DNA of 39,369 nt from the NCBI GenBank assembly GCA_030266985.1, contig JAJDJB010000013.1, positions 1-39,369 of the forward strand, in the 5' to 3' direction. This stretch comes from Synergistaceae bacterium OttesenSCG-928-D05 (GTDB taxonomy: Bacteria > Synergistota > Synergistia > Synergistales > Synergistaceae). Numbering within the stretch: position 1 is the first letter of the stretch; each line of letters starts with the position of its first letter. The notes beneath the pieces were generated by a model, which worked only from the letters and a program-made list of their open reading frames with translations, was not told where the DNA came from and made no database searches. This document shows, piece by piece, positions 1 through 7,203 of the stretch. The translations under genes and the position numbers were made by a program.

Positions 1-2
1 AG

Positions 3-71
3 GCAATGCCGCAGGATAGAAAAAGAAACGAGCTCTTTGCGGAATATGCGCAAAAAAACAACGGAAATTAG
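3..71 (+). CDS. 3' end of an upstream gene (partial, uncertain)
   Basis: One frame is open from the window edge to a TAG at 69-71 and gives a charged tail ending in ELFAEYAQKNNGN. This looks like the hydrophilic C-terminus of a protein that starts outside the window. The open stretch is only 22 codons and carries no recognisable motif. A second frame is open to about 132, so the choice rests only on residue composition. No function can be given. Confidence 0.3.
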   Translation, partial: AMPQDRKRNELFAEYAQKNNGN

Positions 72-100
72 AGGTTCGGTAAAGACCGAGCAATATACAC

Positions 101-129
101 TTGACAATATCCCAAATTTTACATATTAT
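101..129 (+). promoter_or_regulatory. sigma70-type promoter, TTGACA-17-TATTAT
   Basis: TTGACA at 101-106 is separated by exactly 17 bases from TATTAT at 124-129, close to the vegetative consensus. The same box pair and spacing occur ahead of the Tyr leader at 6816. The next convincing gene starts at 544, so this promoter would give a leader of about 400 nt that contains the long inverted repeat at 387-444. Confidence 0.6.
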
Positions 130-386
130 TAAATACGAAGCATGCGCAACTTTAGTACAGAACATATGCGGAAGGGGGGTTTAGTCAGATGCAAACTGGG
201 GTTATGCCTGTTTACTACTTTAGTTTGAGGTATACATACATACATGTTTTAAGCCTTATTAATATCTTCTATTCAAAAGGTGTTTTTAGTCTACCACTAT
301 GTCTATTGACACAGGCTTTATCAAAACATCATCTGAACTCTCATAAATTGTGGAAAAATAAAACTAAAAATAGTGCTTCCGTAGTG

Positions 387-444
387 AAAGCGAGCGGAGT
401 GAATTTTGTCGTGCGTGGGCGACAAAGTTCACTCCGCTCGCTTT
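387..444 (+). repeat. 25-bp inverted repeat with 8-nt loop in the leader of the surface-protein gene
   Basis: Bases 387-411 and 420-444 are reverse complements over 25 positions with a single G/T wobble, separated by 8 nt. Transcribed, this is a very stable hairpin. No T-run follows on either strand, so it is not a standard intrinsic terminator. It lies about 100 nt before the start codon at 544. The region 130-386 upstream is AT-rich and holds no gene I can support. Confidence 0.75.
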
Positions 445-543
445 GCTAATAGACAGGGGGGATTGTGCAGCAAAAAGTCGCGTAAAAGGTGTGTAACTTG
501 GGGCAATCTTGAGCAATCAAAACGAAGAAATGGAGATGAAGAT

Positions 544-2838
544 ATGAAAACAAAGAAAAGTAGTTTGAGTTTGGTTTTGGCGCTTTTGATGTTGTTTGTT
601 GCGTCAGTGGCAAGCGCGGCGCTCACGCCGAACGCTGACGGAGTATATGAAATCAGAACAGAAGCACAGCTTCAGGAGTTCCGCGAAATGGTCAATGGCG
701 GTCAGACGGATATTGACGCGAAACTTATCGCTGACATCGTGCTGACGGAAAACTGGCAGCCGATCGGCTACTATGACGCAGCAACGACGACGGAATACTA
801 CTATACCGGTTCGTTTGACGGAAACGGACACACGATTTCCGGCTTGACAATGACCAACGAGGACACGCTGACCGGTTCATATTCTAACCCTGTGGCTCTA
901 CCGCGTTATCCTGTGGCTGGCCTCTTCGGCGTGACTGATGAGGGAGCGGAAATCAAAGATCTGACACTCGCAAACGTTAGTATAGACCTTGGCCCGTTGC
1001 GTCAGGACGGCACTGATGCGAGCAAGATTGCAGGTTCTCTTATCGGCGTCATGGAGGGCGGCGAAGTGACGGGCGTCTCTGTTGTGGGCGGAAATATGAC
1101 CGCTGCGTCACTAGGCGGTTTGATCGGAAGAATAAACGATGGGGGCATGGTTGCTAATTCCAGCGTCAGCGGCATGGGCACGCTCAAACTCTACAGGGGC
1201 GGCGGTTTTGTCGGAGATGCAGGCGCCCCCACGATCCTCAACTGCCATGTCAGCAATATTGAATTGATCGACGGCGTCAGGTATTTTGGCGGTTTTGCCG
1301 GTGCGATTTCGCCTGGGTCTCTTGAGGAACCATTTGTGAGCAACTGCAGCGTCGTTTCCGTCGACAAAATTATCATGAAGCCCGTTGCTAACGATAACTC
1401 CAGGGCATTCGGCGGTTTTGTAGGGTCCATCACTTCTTACGCGAGCGCATCCGGCCCTGTCGCCGTGATGAACTGTAAAGTGGAAAATGTCGGCAGCATT
1501 TCATGGAATACCCAGGCGCCTGAAGCAGCAACGGGTACTGTGCGAGCGGGCGGCTTTGTCGGCGACATGCGCGCGCGCGTGATGAACTGCACCGTAAGCG
1601 GTATTGATGAAATTAAAGGTAAGAGCGCAGGCGGTTTTGTTGCGACGCTTGAAGTTGGCCCAGGTCACTATGCTATGATTGAAAACTGCTCCGTAAGCGA
1701 CGTCGATCTTATTTCGGGTACTCTGAAAGTCGGTGCATTTGCAGCAGACAACTACAGAGGAAACATAAAAAACTGTATCGCAGGCGAAATTGGGACAATA
1801 GAGAGCACTGGCTCAACTTCATCCTCGACGGCTGGCGCCCTTGTTGGCACTAATAACGGAGACCTGGCCAATAATCACTATGCCACGGTCAGAAACTCCA
1901 TTCTTCTTGCAGGCGAGACACCGACTACCGTTTCCACAAATGTAGGTGCAACGTACTACTCCGGCGGCGTTCTGGGCACCTTGACTGGTGCAGGGGAGGC
2001 GGCAACTTTTGCTGAGAATCTGGCTCAGCTGACGAACTGTCTCTATCCGTCGAACCTTGTGTTTGCAAACGGCAAACCGGAACGTGCAATCGGAAACGTT
2101 CTCCCTGCCAACATGGATGCGGCGCTTAACGTCAGGTCGTACAATGTCGACGACGACGAGTTGCCCGCAATCGCGGCGGAGATCGTAGAGGGCTACACTT
2201 TCACGATTCTCGTCGGCGAGACGCTTTCACTGAATGTGAAAACCTACCCTGGCGAGTCCGCTGAGGTTGTTTGCGGCTGGAGCTCCGACGAAGAAACAGT
2301 GGCAGATGTAACGGCAGGTATGGACGGCTACAGCGCGCAGGTTACAGCGGTTTCCACGGGCATGGCTTATGTGACTGCGAAAGTGCGCGGCGGCGGTATC
2401 GAGGCCGACCTGATCGTAGCGATTAACGTTGTTGAAGAAGTTACGCCGGTCGTGACAGGCAATCCTGCCGACGGGCTCATCTTCCCCAATGACGAAGTCG
2501 ACCTTACCTATGCCTACAGTCCCTATAAGGTCATTGGAGTGGATAACACAGGTATGCAGACGGATATCAGTGGTTTGATCGCGGATATCTTGGCTGGCAA
2601 AGTTGTCGTTACGGGTGTCGCGAAGGCGTCCGGCTCCTATTACTATGACGTCACGCTGCAGGGCGCGAACGGCGAAACCTTTACGCAGAGAGTCTATGTG
2701 GTAATCCAGGGCGGCAGCAGACCGACCGGCGACGACGGTAACGGTACGCGCGGCGGCGGTTCCAGTAGCTGTAACGCGGGTGTGGGTGCGGCACTGTTCG
2801 CACTGCTCGGCCTGGCGTTCATCCAGAAAAGGAAGTAA
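544..2838 (+). CDS. secreted beta-helical repeat protein with Ig-like domain and Synergist-CTERM-type sorting signal
   Basis: This is a 764-residue exported protein. The ATG at 544 was chosen because it has a GGAG about 10 nt upstream and starts a clean signal peptide (basic MKTKK, hydrophobic core, likely cleavage after SVASA near residue 25). Upstream in-frame codons have no signal peptide. Residues of about 90-510 carry repeated GGFVG...NCSV units, the pattern of right-handed beta-helix (GLUG-like) repeats. A bacterial Ig-like (BIG2-type) domain follows at about 540-632. The C-terminus is a Gly/Ser linker, SSSCNAG, a hydrophobic helix and an FIQKRK tail. In known families this tripartite end is a protein-sorting signal probably processed at the Cys. 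The likely role is a surface-anchored or released adhesin-like protein; the ligand is unknown. It is monocistronic, ending in a terminator. Confidence 0.85.
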   Translation: MKTKKSSLSLVLALLMLFVASVASAALTPNADGVYEIRTEAQLQEFREMVNGGQTDIDAKLIADIVLTENWQPIGYYDAATTTEYYYTGSFDGNGHTISGLTMTNEDTLTGSYSNPVALPRYPVAGLFGVTDEGAEIKDLTLANVSIDLGPLRQDGTDASKIAGSLIGVMEGGEVTGVSVVGGNMTAASLGGLIGRINDGGMVANSSVSGMGTLKLYRGGGFVGDAGAPTILNCHVSNIELIDGVRYFGGFAGAISPGSLEEPFVSNCSVVSVDKIIMKPVANDNSRAFGGFVGSITSYASASGPVAVMNCKVENVGSISWNTQAPEAATGTVRAGGFVGDMRARVMNCTVSGIDEIKGKSAGGFVATLEVGPGHYAMIENCSVSDVDLISGTLKVGAFAADNYRGNIKNCIAGEIGTIESTGSTSSSTAGALVGTNNGDLANNHYATVRNSILLAGETPTTVSTNVGATYYSGGVLGTLTGAGEAATFAENLAQLTNCLYPSNLVFANGKPERAIGNVLPANMDAALNVRSYNVDDDELPAIAAEIVEGYTFTILVGETLSLNVKTYPGESAEVVCGWSSDEETVADVTAGMDGYSAQVTAVSTGMAYVTAKVRGGGIEADLIVAINVVEEVTPVVTGNPADGLIFPNDEVDLTYAYSPYKVIGVDNTGMQTDISGLIADILAGKVVVTGVAKASGSYYYDVTLQGANGETFTQRVYVVIQGGSRPTGDDGNGTRGGGSSSCNAGVGAALFALLGLAFIQKRK

Positions 2839-2848
2839 ATAAAGATAG

Positions 2849-2888
2849 CTGGTGAGGCGCAGTAAAATGCGCCTCGCCGGTTTTGGTC
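2849..2888 (+). terminator. intrinsic terminator after the surface-protein gene
   Basis: A 13-bp stem (2849-2861 with 2868-2880, two G-U pairs) with a 6-nt loop is followed by TTTTGGT. It starts 11 nt after the stop codon at 2838. Confidence 0.75.
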
Positions 2889-3241
2889 TGTGGTTTTGAA
2901 AGATTAGAACTAAATTTTTTTAATAGCTTCTCCTTTGATAGGGAAGCAGAGAGACTTGCATAATTCGCAAACACTCATTGGTTTCCTGCTTACGAGCCGG
3001 GGCCAGGAACTCAAAAAACAAAAAAGGAGATTTCATTCTCCAAAAGATTGGGTGCGTCTGCATAGATCCCCCTCTGTGCAGTCGACTCCAGACACATCAC
3101 CTCCCGGTGATGTTGTCAAAAACACACCGCGCTTGGCGCTCTCTCCGATTCCTTTTGATAAATGGACCGGAGAGTGCGCCTCTTATATTTTGATGTAAGA
3201 GGCATCGCAACATGATACGCAATGCGGTGAAAATTTCTACT
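2889..3241 (+). other. intergenic leader with several small hairpins
   Basis: No gene is supported here; the two short open frames have no ribosome site or recognisable motif. Visible structure: an 8-bp palindrome at 3094-3101/3106-3113; a 13-bp stem with one T-T mismatch at 3135-3147/3168-3180; and a perfect 8-bp stem at 3178-3185/3196-3203. The last two share bases 3178-3180, so they cannot form at the same time. Any of this could be the untranslated leader of the GntR gene. No riboswitch class was recognised. Confidence 0.4.
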
Positions 3242-3946
3242 ATGAAACACGCAATGTATCAAGGAGGAGCGGTTCTATGCATCCAGAAGACACACGTCGA
3301 AGCGAACCTTTCTACCGTTATTTATGACAAGATTAAGGACGATATTATTGAAATGCGTCGTCTCCCGGATTCTTTTGTCCTTGAGCGGCAGGTGGCAGCT
3401 GAATATGAGACGAGCCGCACGCCGGTGCGGGAGGCTTTGAAGCGACTGATGCAGGAAGGCTGGCTCGTTGGGGAAGACCGCCGCAGACTGCAGGTCAGTC
3501 AGTTGACGCTCGCTTATTGCTACGATGCTTTCGCTGTTCGGACGATGATCGAAAAGCACGCCATCCGCGAAATTTTTGCACGCGGCGAGACGAGGTCTCT
3601 TGCGGGCAAGCTGGACGCGGAAATGCGAAAAATGGATGCCCTCAAGGATGATGCAATCGCCATGGTGCGCGCGGACCTTGGTTTTCACACGGTCATCGTC
3701 GAGCATTTGGACAATCTTCTTCTGACGCGGGTGTGGCGGAGTATTTCCGATGAGATCGCACGGATCGTGATCTTCGCGATGGACGAAGAGCGGCATCCCG
3801 ACGTGATCCTGAAGGAGCACAGGAAAATCGTCGAGGCCCTCTGGGATCAGCAGACGGATATCATTACTTCGCTTGATGCGCATATGAACGGGATTTTGCA
3901 GGGGATCGAACGCACGTTTGAACAGTACGAACTTACCCGCCGATAA
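3242..3946 (+). CDS. GntR-family transcriptional regulator, FadR/FCD subfamily
   Basis: This encodes an N-terminal winged helix-turn-helix (VIYDKIKDDI ... ERQVAAEYETSRTPVREAL, the GntR signature) and a C-terminal all-helical FCD ligand domain. The FCD metal or ligand histidines are visible in DLGFHTVI, LKEHRKIVEAL and LDAHMNGIL. FCD regulators usually respond to small carboxylic acids, and the next genes are a carrier and a dicarboxylate hydro-lyase, so it probably controls that operon. The start is uncertain. ATG 3242 is used here; ATG 3212 and ATG 3254 are also in frame. The best Shine-Dalgarno (AAGGAGGAG at 3261-3269) precedes ATG 3277, which is in another frame and stops after 16 codons. 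This may be a frameshift or a mini-leader. Confidence 0.85.
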   Translation: MKHAMYQGGAVLCIQKTHVEANLSTVIYDKIKDDIIEMRRLPDSFVLERQVAAEYETSRTPVREALKRLMQEGWLVGEDRRRLQVSQLTLAYCYDAFAVRTMIEKHAIREIFARGETRSLAGKLDAEMRKMDALKDDAIAMVRADLGFHTVIVEHLDNLLLTRVWRSISDEIARIVIFAMDEERHPDVILKEHRKIVEALWDQQTDIITSLDAHMNGILQGIERTFEQYELTRR

Positions 3947-4023
3947 ATTCTCTTCACTTCCCGTATGTCTGCGGGAGTCTTTTCATCTATAATTGCCCCA
4001 TATGATTTGTAGGGGGTTCGTGT

Positions 4024-5277
4024 GTGCGCGCAAATTCTCTTTTCGCTCCGCCCTTTTTCAGGCTCCTGATCCCTTTTGGCCTGGGCTACTTCCTTTCCGT
4101 GCTGCTGGGCAGCGCGAACGCCATCATGTCGCCGATCCTTGTCGATACGTTCCGGCTGTCCCCTTACGACCTTGGAGCGATGTCCTCCGTGTATCTTTTT
4201 GCTTTTGGCGTGATGCAGTTTCCGCTTGGCGTTTTTCTGGACCGGTTTGGTGCGAGAAGAACGCTGGCGCCGCTTTTGCTGTTTGCGGCCGCGGGGTCGG
4301 CTGTGTTTGGGCTGGCGCAGTCGCTGAGCCATCTCGTGATCGCGCGCGCCCTTGCGGGGATTGGCCTTGCAGGTTGCCTGATGGCGGCGTTCAAGGCGTT
4401 TGCGGACTGGGTGTCGAAGGAAAAACTGCCGGTTGCCTACAGCATTCAATGTTTGACGGGCGGCATCGGCGGGATGGTCGCCACGCGTCCCGTTGCGCTT
4501 GCGGTCGAGATGATCGGCTGGCGTACTTTTTTTGTGCTTCTGGCGGTGTTCACAGTCGGCATATCGTTTCTGATCTGGTTTATGGTGCCGGAAAAGGAGC
4601 ATATAAAAACGCAGCGTGGACGCACGTCGCTTTTTTCTCAGTTAAAAAAGATGTTCAGTTTTTTTCTGGACGGCGATTTCTGGTATATTGCGCCGATCGT
4701 CACCGCCGCGCAGGGTGTGATGTTTTGCTATCTATATCTATGGGTTGGGCCGTGGATGCGGGATGTGGCACGCCTGCCGGATGCCACCGCGGGCGTTTTT
4801 ATGATGTACGCTTTCACAGGCGCTGCGGCGGGGTATTTCTTGAACGGAATTTTAGCGGATCTTTTTAAAAGCAAAGGCTGGCTCTCGTGGGAAAAGCTCT
4901 ATCTTTATTCGGGCGTGCTGATCACGCTTCTTTTGCTTTTTATAACGTTTGACAATGGTCGTGCCTCGGCGCCGCTCTGGGGGTTCGTAATGTTTTTGTC
5001 GACGATGACGATGATCTCCTTCCCGCTGATGCGGAATCTTTTTAGTGACGGTGAGGTGGGACGCGTGCTCTCTCTGCTTAATTTTACGATATTCGTCGCG
5101 TCGTTCCTCATGCAGTGGTTTGTCGGTTTTGTGCTGAGTTTTTATCCCGTTATCGGCGGACACTTTGCCGCGGAGGGGTATCGCTTGAGCCTGCTTGTCA
5201 TTGCGGCGTTGAATGTGGCGGCGGTGCTGCATTTTTGTTATTCTTTGAGAAAGCGAAGCAAGAGTCAGGAGGCATGA
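4024..5277 (+). CDS. MFS transporter, probable organic-acid carrier
   Basis: A 417-residue polytopic protein with about 12 hydrophobic segments and the MFS loop 2-3 pattern (FPLGVFLDRFGARRTLAP near residues 61-77). The GTG start at 4024 has AGGGGG 7 nt upstream; no ATG is available before the first membrane segment. The stop at 5277 is one base from the ATG of the hydro-lyase alpha subunit, so the two are translationally coupled. Together with the GntR gene upstream this suggests import of a hydroxy-dicarboxylate such as tartrate, malate or fumarate. The substrate is inferred from context only. Confidence 0.85.
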   Translation: MRANSLFAPPFFRLLIPFGLGYFLSVLLGSANAIMSPILVDTFRLSPYDLGAMSSVYLFAFGVMQFPLGVFLDRFGARRTLAPLLLFAAAGSAVFGLAQSLSHLVIARALAGIGLAGCLMAAFKAFADWVSKEKLPVAYSIQCLTGGIGGMVATRPVALAVEMIGWRTFFVLLAVFTVGISFLIWFMVPEKEHIKTQRGRTSLFSQLKKMFSFFLDGDFWYIAPIVTAAQGVMFCYLYLWVGPWMRDVARLPDATAGVFMMYAFTGAAAGYFLNGILADLFKSKGWLSWEKLYLYSGVLITLLLLFITFDNGRASAPLWGFVMFLSTMTMISFPLMRNLFSDGEVGRVLSLLNFTIFVASFLMQWFVGFVLSFYPVIGGHFAAEGYRLSLLVIAALNVAAVLHFCYSLRKRSKSQEA

Positions 5278-5278
5278 T

Positions 5279-6172
5279 ATGTCGGAAATTTTTGAAATTA
5301 GAGCGGAACAGATCAGCGAAAAAATTTACGACCTCGTACTTGAGGCGAGCTTTTATCTGCCAGAGGGACTGAGGAAGCTAATCGAGGAAGCGCGTGATCG
5401 GGAGGTCATGCCGCTGGCGCGGAGCGCGTTCGACGATATCCTTGTGAACGCGGGGATGGCGGCCGAGCGCGGACAGCCGATCTGCCAGGATTGTGGTCTG
5501 GCCGTTGTTTTTCTTGAAGTTGGGCAACAGGTGCTGATTACGGGTGGCGCGCTCGACAAAGCAGTCAACGAAGGCGTACGGCGCGCGTACCGGGACGGGT
5601 ATTTACGAAAGTCTGTCGTTGCGGACCCGCTTTTCGACCGAAAGAACACAGGCGATAACACACCCGCCATTGTGCATACGAAGATCGTGCCGGGTCGCGA
5701 TATTAAAATTTCCGTCACGCCGAAGGGCACTGGCAGCGAGAATATGAGCCGCATTTTTATGCTGAAACCGTCCGATGGCGCGGATGGCGTGATGAACGCG
5801 GTCGTAGAGACGGTAAAACTGGCCGGGTCAAATCCTTGTCCGCCGATTGTGCTGGGCGTCGGAATTGGCGGAAACCTTGAAGAGGTGGCGCTGGCTTCCA
5901 AAAAGGCACTCCTGCGGCACGAGGGGGAACGGCATCCGGTCGCCGCTTACGCAGAGATGGAGCGCGAGATTCTCCGGCGCGTGAACGCGCTGGGCATCGG
6001 CCCCGGGGGATACGGCGGACTCACGACAGCGCTTGAGGTTTACGTCGAAACGCTGCCGACCCACATCGGAGCATTGCCTGTGGCGGTGAATATTTGCTGT
6101 CACGCGCTCCGCCATGCGGAGGGCACAGTCGAAGGAGTGCTTTTGAAAGGGCGGTGTAATGATGGAGCCTAA
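5279..6172 (+). CDS. class I fumarate hydratase / L(+)-tartrate dehydratase alpha subunit
   Basis: A 297-residue N-terminal (catalytic, 4Fe-4S) half of a two-subunit class I hydro-lyase. Candidate iron-sulfur ligands are C69/C72 (QPICQDCG), C187 (GSNPCPP) and C273/C274 (NICCHALRHAEG). The alpha subunit binds an oxygen-sensitive cluster that polarises the hydroxyl of malate or tartrate. Fumarase and tartrate dehydratase cannot be told apart from this sequence. The start ATG 5279 has GGAGG in the end of the preceding gene. The 3' end overlaps the beta-subunit gene by 14 nt. Because that beta gene is broken, this intact alpha subunit may lack a functional partner. Confidence 0.9.
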   Translation: MSEIFEIRAEQISEKIYDLVLEASFYLPEGLRKLIEEARDREVMPLARSAFDDILVNAGMAAERGQPICQDCGLAVVFLEVGQQVLITGGALDKAVNEGVRRAYRDGYLRKSVVADPLFDRKNTGDNTPAIVHTKIVPGRDIKISVTPKGTGSENMSRIFMLKPSDGADGVMNAVVETVKLAGSNPCPPIVLGVGIGGNLEEVALASKKALLRHEGERHPVAAYAEMEREILRRVNALGIGPGGYGGLTTALEVYVETLPTHIGALPVAVNICCHALRHAEGTVEGVLLKGRCNDGA

Positions 6173-6584
6173 AAAAGTTCAAACGCCGCTTGACGCGGAG
6201 ACGATAAAGAATTTGAAAGCGGGGGATTCTGTGCTGCTTTCGGGAGAAATCATCGTAGCGCGCGACGCCGCGCACAAGCGTATGGTGGAGACAATAAAAG
6301 CGGGACAGAGCCTGCCGTTCGATCTTCAGAACGTGACGATCTTCTATGCGGGGCCGGCGCCAACGCCTCCTGGGCACGTAATCGGACCGGTCGGGCCGAC
6401 GACGAGCGGACGCATGGACGCCTATACGCCCTTTATGCTCGCGCAAGGTGTGCGCGGAATGATCGGAAAAGGGAAGCGATCGCAGGAAGTACTAAACGCG
6501 ATGAAGCAGTATGGCGCGGTTTATTTCGGCGCGACTACCCTTGTATTTTCTATGGACGTTTCATCTGCAATTTTTGCCAGATAG
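6159..6584 (+). pseudogene. fumarase / tartrate dehydratase beta subunit, 3' truncated
   Basis: Residues 1 to about 126 match the beta subunit well: an N-terminal swivelling domain, then the FYAGPAPTPPG and GPTTSGRMDAYTP motifs and the KGKRS loop, ending in VYFGAT. In intact proteins (about 180-200 residues) a Gly-Gly-Ala segment and the rest of the active-site domain follow. Here the frame instead runs for about 14 unrelated residues to a TAG at 6584. Those bases, read on the other strand, are the start of a ketopantoate-reductase-like gene. The likely history is deletion of the 3' ends of two convergent genes, with the join near 6535-6541. An assembly chimera is the alternative. The product would probably be inactive. 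Confidence 0.75.
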
Positions 6585-6646
6585 GATGCGCCGATTGCGC
6601 CGAGTCCGACAACTGCAACTGTTTCAATCTGTTTCAATCCGTTCAT
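6521..6646 (-). pseudogene. 2-dehydropantoate 2-reductase (PanE/ApbA-like) N-terminal fragment
   Basis: Reading the minus strand from ATG 6646 gives a 41-residue peptide that contains VAVVGLGAIGASYLAKIAD. This is the GxGxxG Rossmann nucleotide-binding start of ketopantoate reductases, followed by ENTR as expected after the first beta-alpha unit. Family members are about 300 residues; this one stops at 6521 inside the beta-subunit gene of the opposite strand. A TTG start nine bases downstream has better spacing from the GGAG. Only the first sixth of the gene remains. Confidence 0.7.
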
Positions 6647-6762
6647 CTCCGTTTCTTTTCAATGCAGACAGAATAATAGCATAAATGTGTTCCGCAATGC
6701 GTGCGGGCAAAGATATTAGATTGCAGTAAAAGATTTTGCCGATACTTTTTGACGGCACTTTC

Positions 6763-6799
6763 GGGGAAGAGTCGGTGAATTTCTTCGAAGCTCTTCCCC
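6763..6799. repeat. 9-bp inverted repeat, unassigned
   Basis: GGGGAAGAG at 6763-6771 and its exact complement at 6791-6799 flank 19 nt. It lies between the gene scar and the promoter of the Tyr-leader operon. No T-run follows, so it is not a clear terminator. The rest of 6647-6815 shows nothing else. Confidence 0.5.
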
Positions 6800-6815
6800 A
6801 ATGTAACACTCATCC

Positions 6816-6844
6816 TTGACACATTACTAAAGTGGGTGTATTAT
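6816..6844 (+). promoter_or_regulatory. sigma70-type promoter, TTGACA-17-TATTAT, of the Tyr-leader operon
   Basis: TTGACA at 6816-6821 and TATTAT at 6839-6844 with an ideal 17-nt spacer. Transcription would begin near 6851, about 45 nt before the leader peptide start at 6895. Confidence 0.8.
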
Positions 6845-6894
6845 CTCCGCTAACGGCATCGGTATGTCGTAAACCGGACAAGGAGGCAAGCAGG

Positions 6895-7002
6895 ATGAAA
6901 AAACATAACGCAACCGTGCACTCTTATTATTACGCTTATGCTTATTCCCGCTGCATCGCCTCGGGGCAGATGGTCTTTTCTGCGAAGTCCGGTCAAGCAT
7001 AA
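6895..7002 (+). CDS. tyrosine-rich leader peptide (35 aa) of an attenuator
   Basis: The ATG at 6895 has a perfect AGGAGG (6881-6886) 8 nt upstream and lies just after a consensus promoter. The peptide contains HSYYYAYAYSR: five Tyr codons within seven (6925-6945), followed by a further 18 codons. This is the layout of amino-acid leader peptides such as PheL or HisL. A strong terminator follows at 7029-7062, before the structural genes. Bases 6987-6994 can pair with 7030-7039 (8 pairs, 2-nt bulge) as a competing antiterminator. The expected behaviour is that ribosome stalling at Tyr codons under tyrosine shortage lets transcription continue into the transporter genes. The inference is strong, but no experiment is known to me. 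Confidence 0.8.
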   Translation: MKKHNATVHSYYYAYAYSRCIASGQMVFSAKSGQA

Positions 7003-7028
7003 CGCACGTTATCGACTGAATACTTCCA

Positions 7029-7062
7029 AGACCGCCGACCCGAGGGTTGGCGGTCTTTTTTT
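7029..7062 (+). terminator. attenuator terminator upstream of the symporter genes
   Basis: A 12-bp stem (7029-7040 with 7045-7056, one G-U) with a 4-nt loop is followed by seven T residues. It lies 27 nt after the leader-peptide stop and 45 nt before the next start codon. Confidence 0.9.
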
Positions 7063-7106
7063 GTGTCGGTTCGCAGTCTTTTTTAATTTTGAGAGGAGTT
7101 TTTCAG

Positions 7107-7202
7107 ATGTTCGGAGCAGATTTGTGGGTAGTAGTATCAGGCGGGTCACTTTTGGCAGGAGCGGCATGGTCCGTAGTCAACCTTTTCAGGGCGGGTAAAT
7201 AG
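7107..7202 (+). CDS. 31-residue membrane protein, symporter small accessory subunit
   Basis: The ATG at 7107 has GAGAGGAG 8 nt upstream. The 31-residue product (MFGADLWVVVSGGSLLAGAA, then WSVVNLFRAGK) is one hydrophobic helix with a basic end. Its TAG is one base before the ATG of the SSS symporter, so the two are coupled. Tiny single-helix proteins encoded directly before sodium symporters are a known pattern (MetS beside MetP, YhdT beside PanF, and the symporter small accessory proteins of current annotation). It probably stabilises or modulates the permease. Confidence 0.8.
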   Translation: MFGADLWVVVSGGSLLAGAAWSVVNLFRAGK

Positions 7203-7203
7203 T

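Noticed and set aside
189-449. 86-codon open frame between the promoter and the surface-protein gene, with a GGGGGG run upstream
   Set aside because: It has no family resemblance, its composition is unlike its neighbours, and its end is the 25-bp inverted repeat. Better explained as untranslated leader.
2935-3198. Two overlapping short open frames before the GntR gene
   Set aside because: No ribosome site and no motif; composition looks non-coding, and hairpins run through them.
3135-3203. Possible glycine or T-box riboswitch (GGAGAG-like bases before a regulator)
   Set aside because: The conserved cores (tandem glycine aptamer, T-box sequence, terminator with T-run) are not present.
6624-6809. 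61-codon minus-strand open frame upstream of the PanE-like fragment
   Set aside because: No motif, and it covers a hairpin; the overlapping frame gives a recognisable Rossmann start instead.
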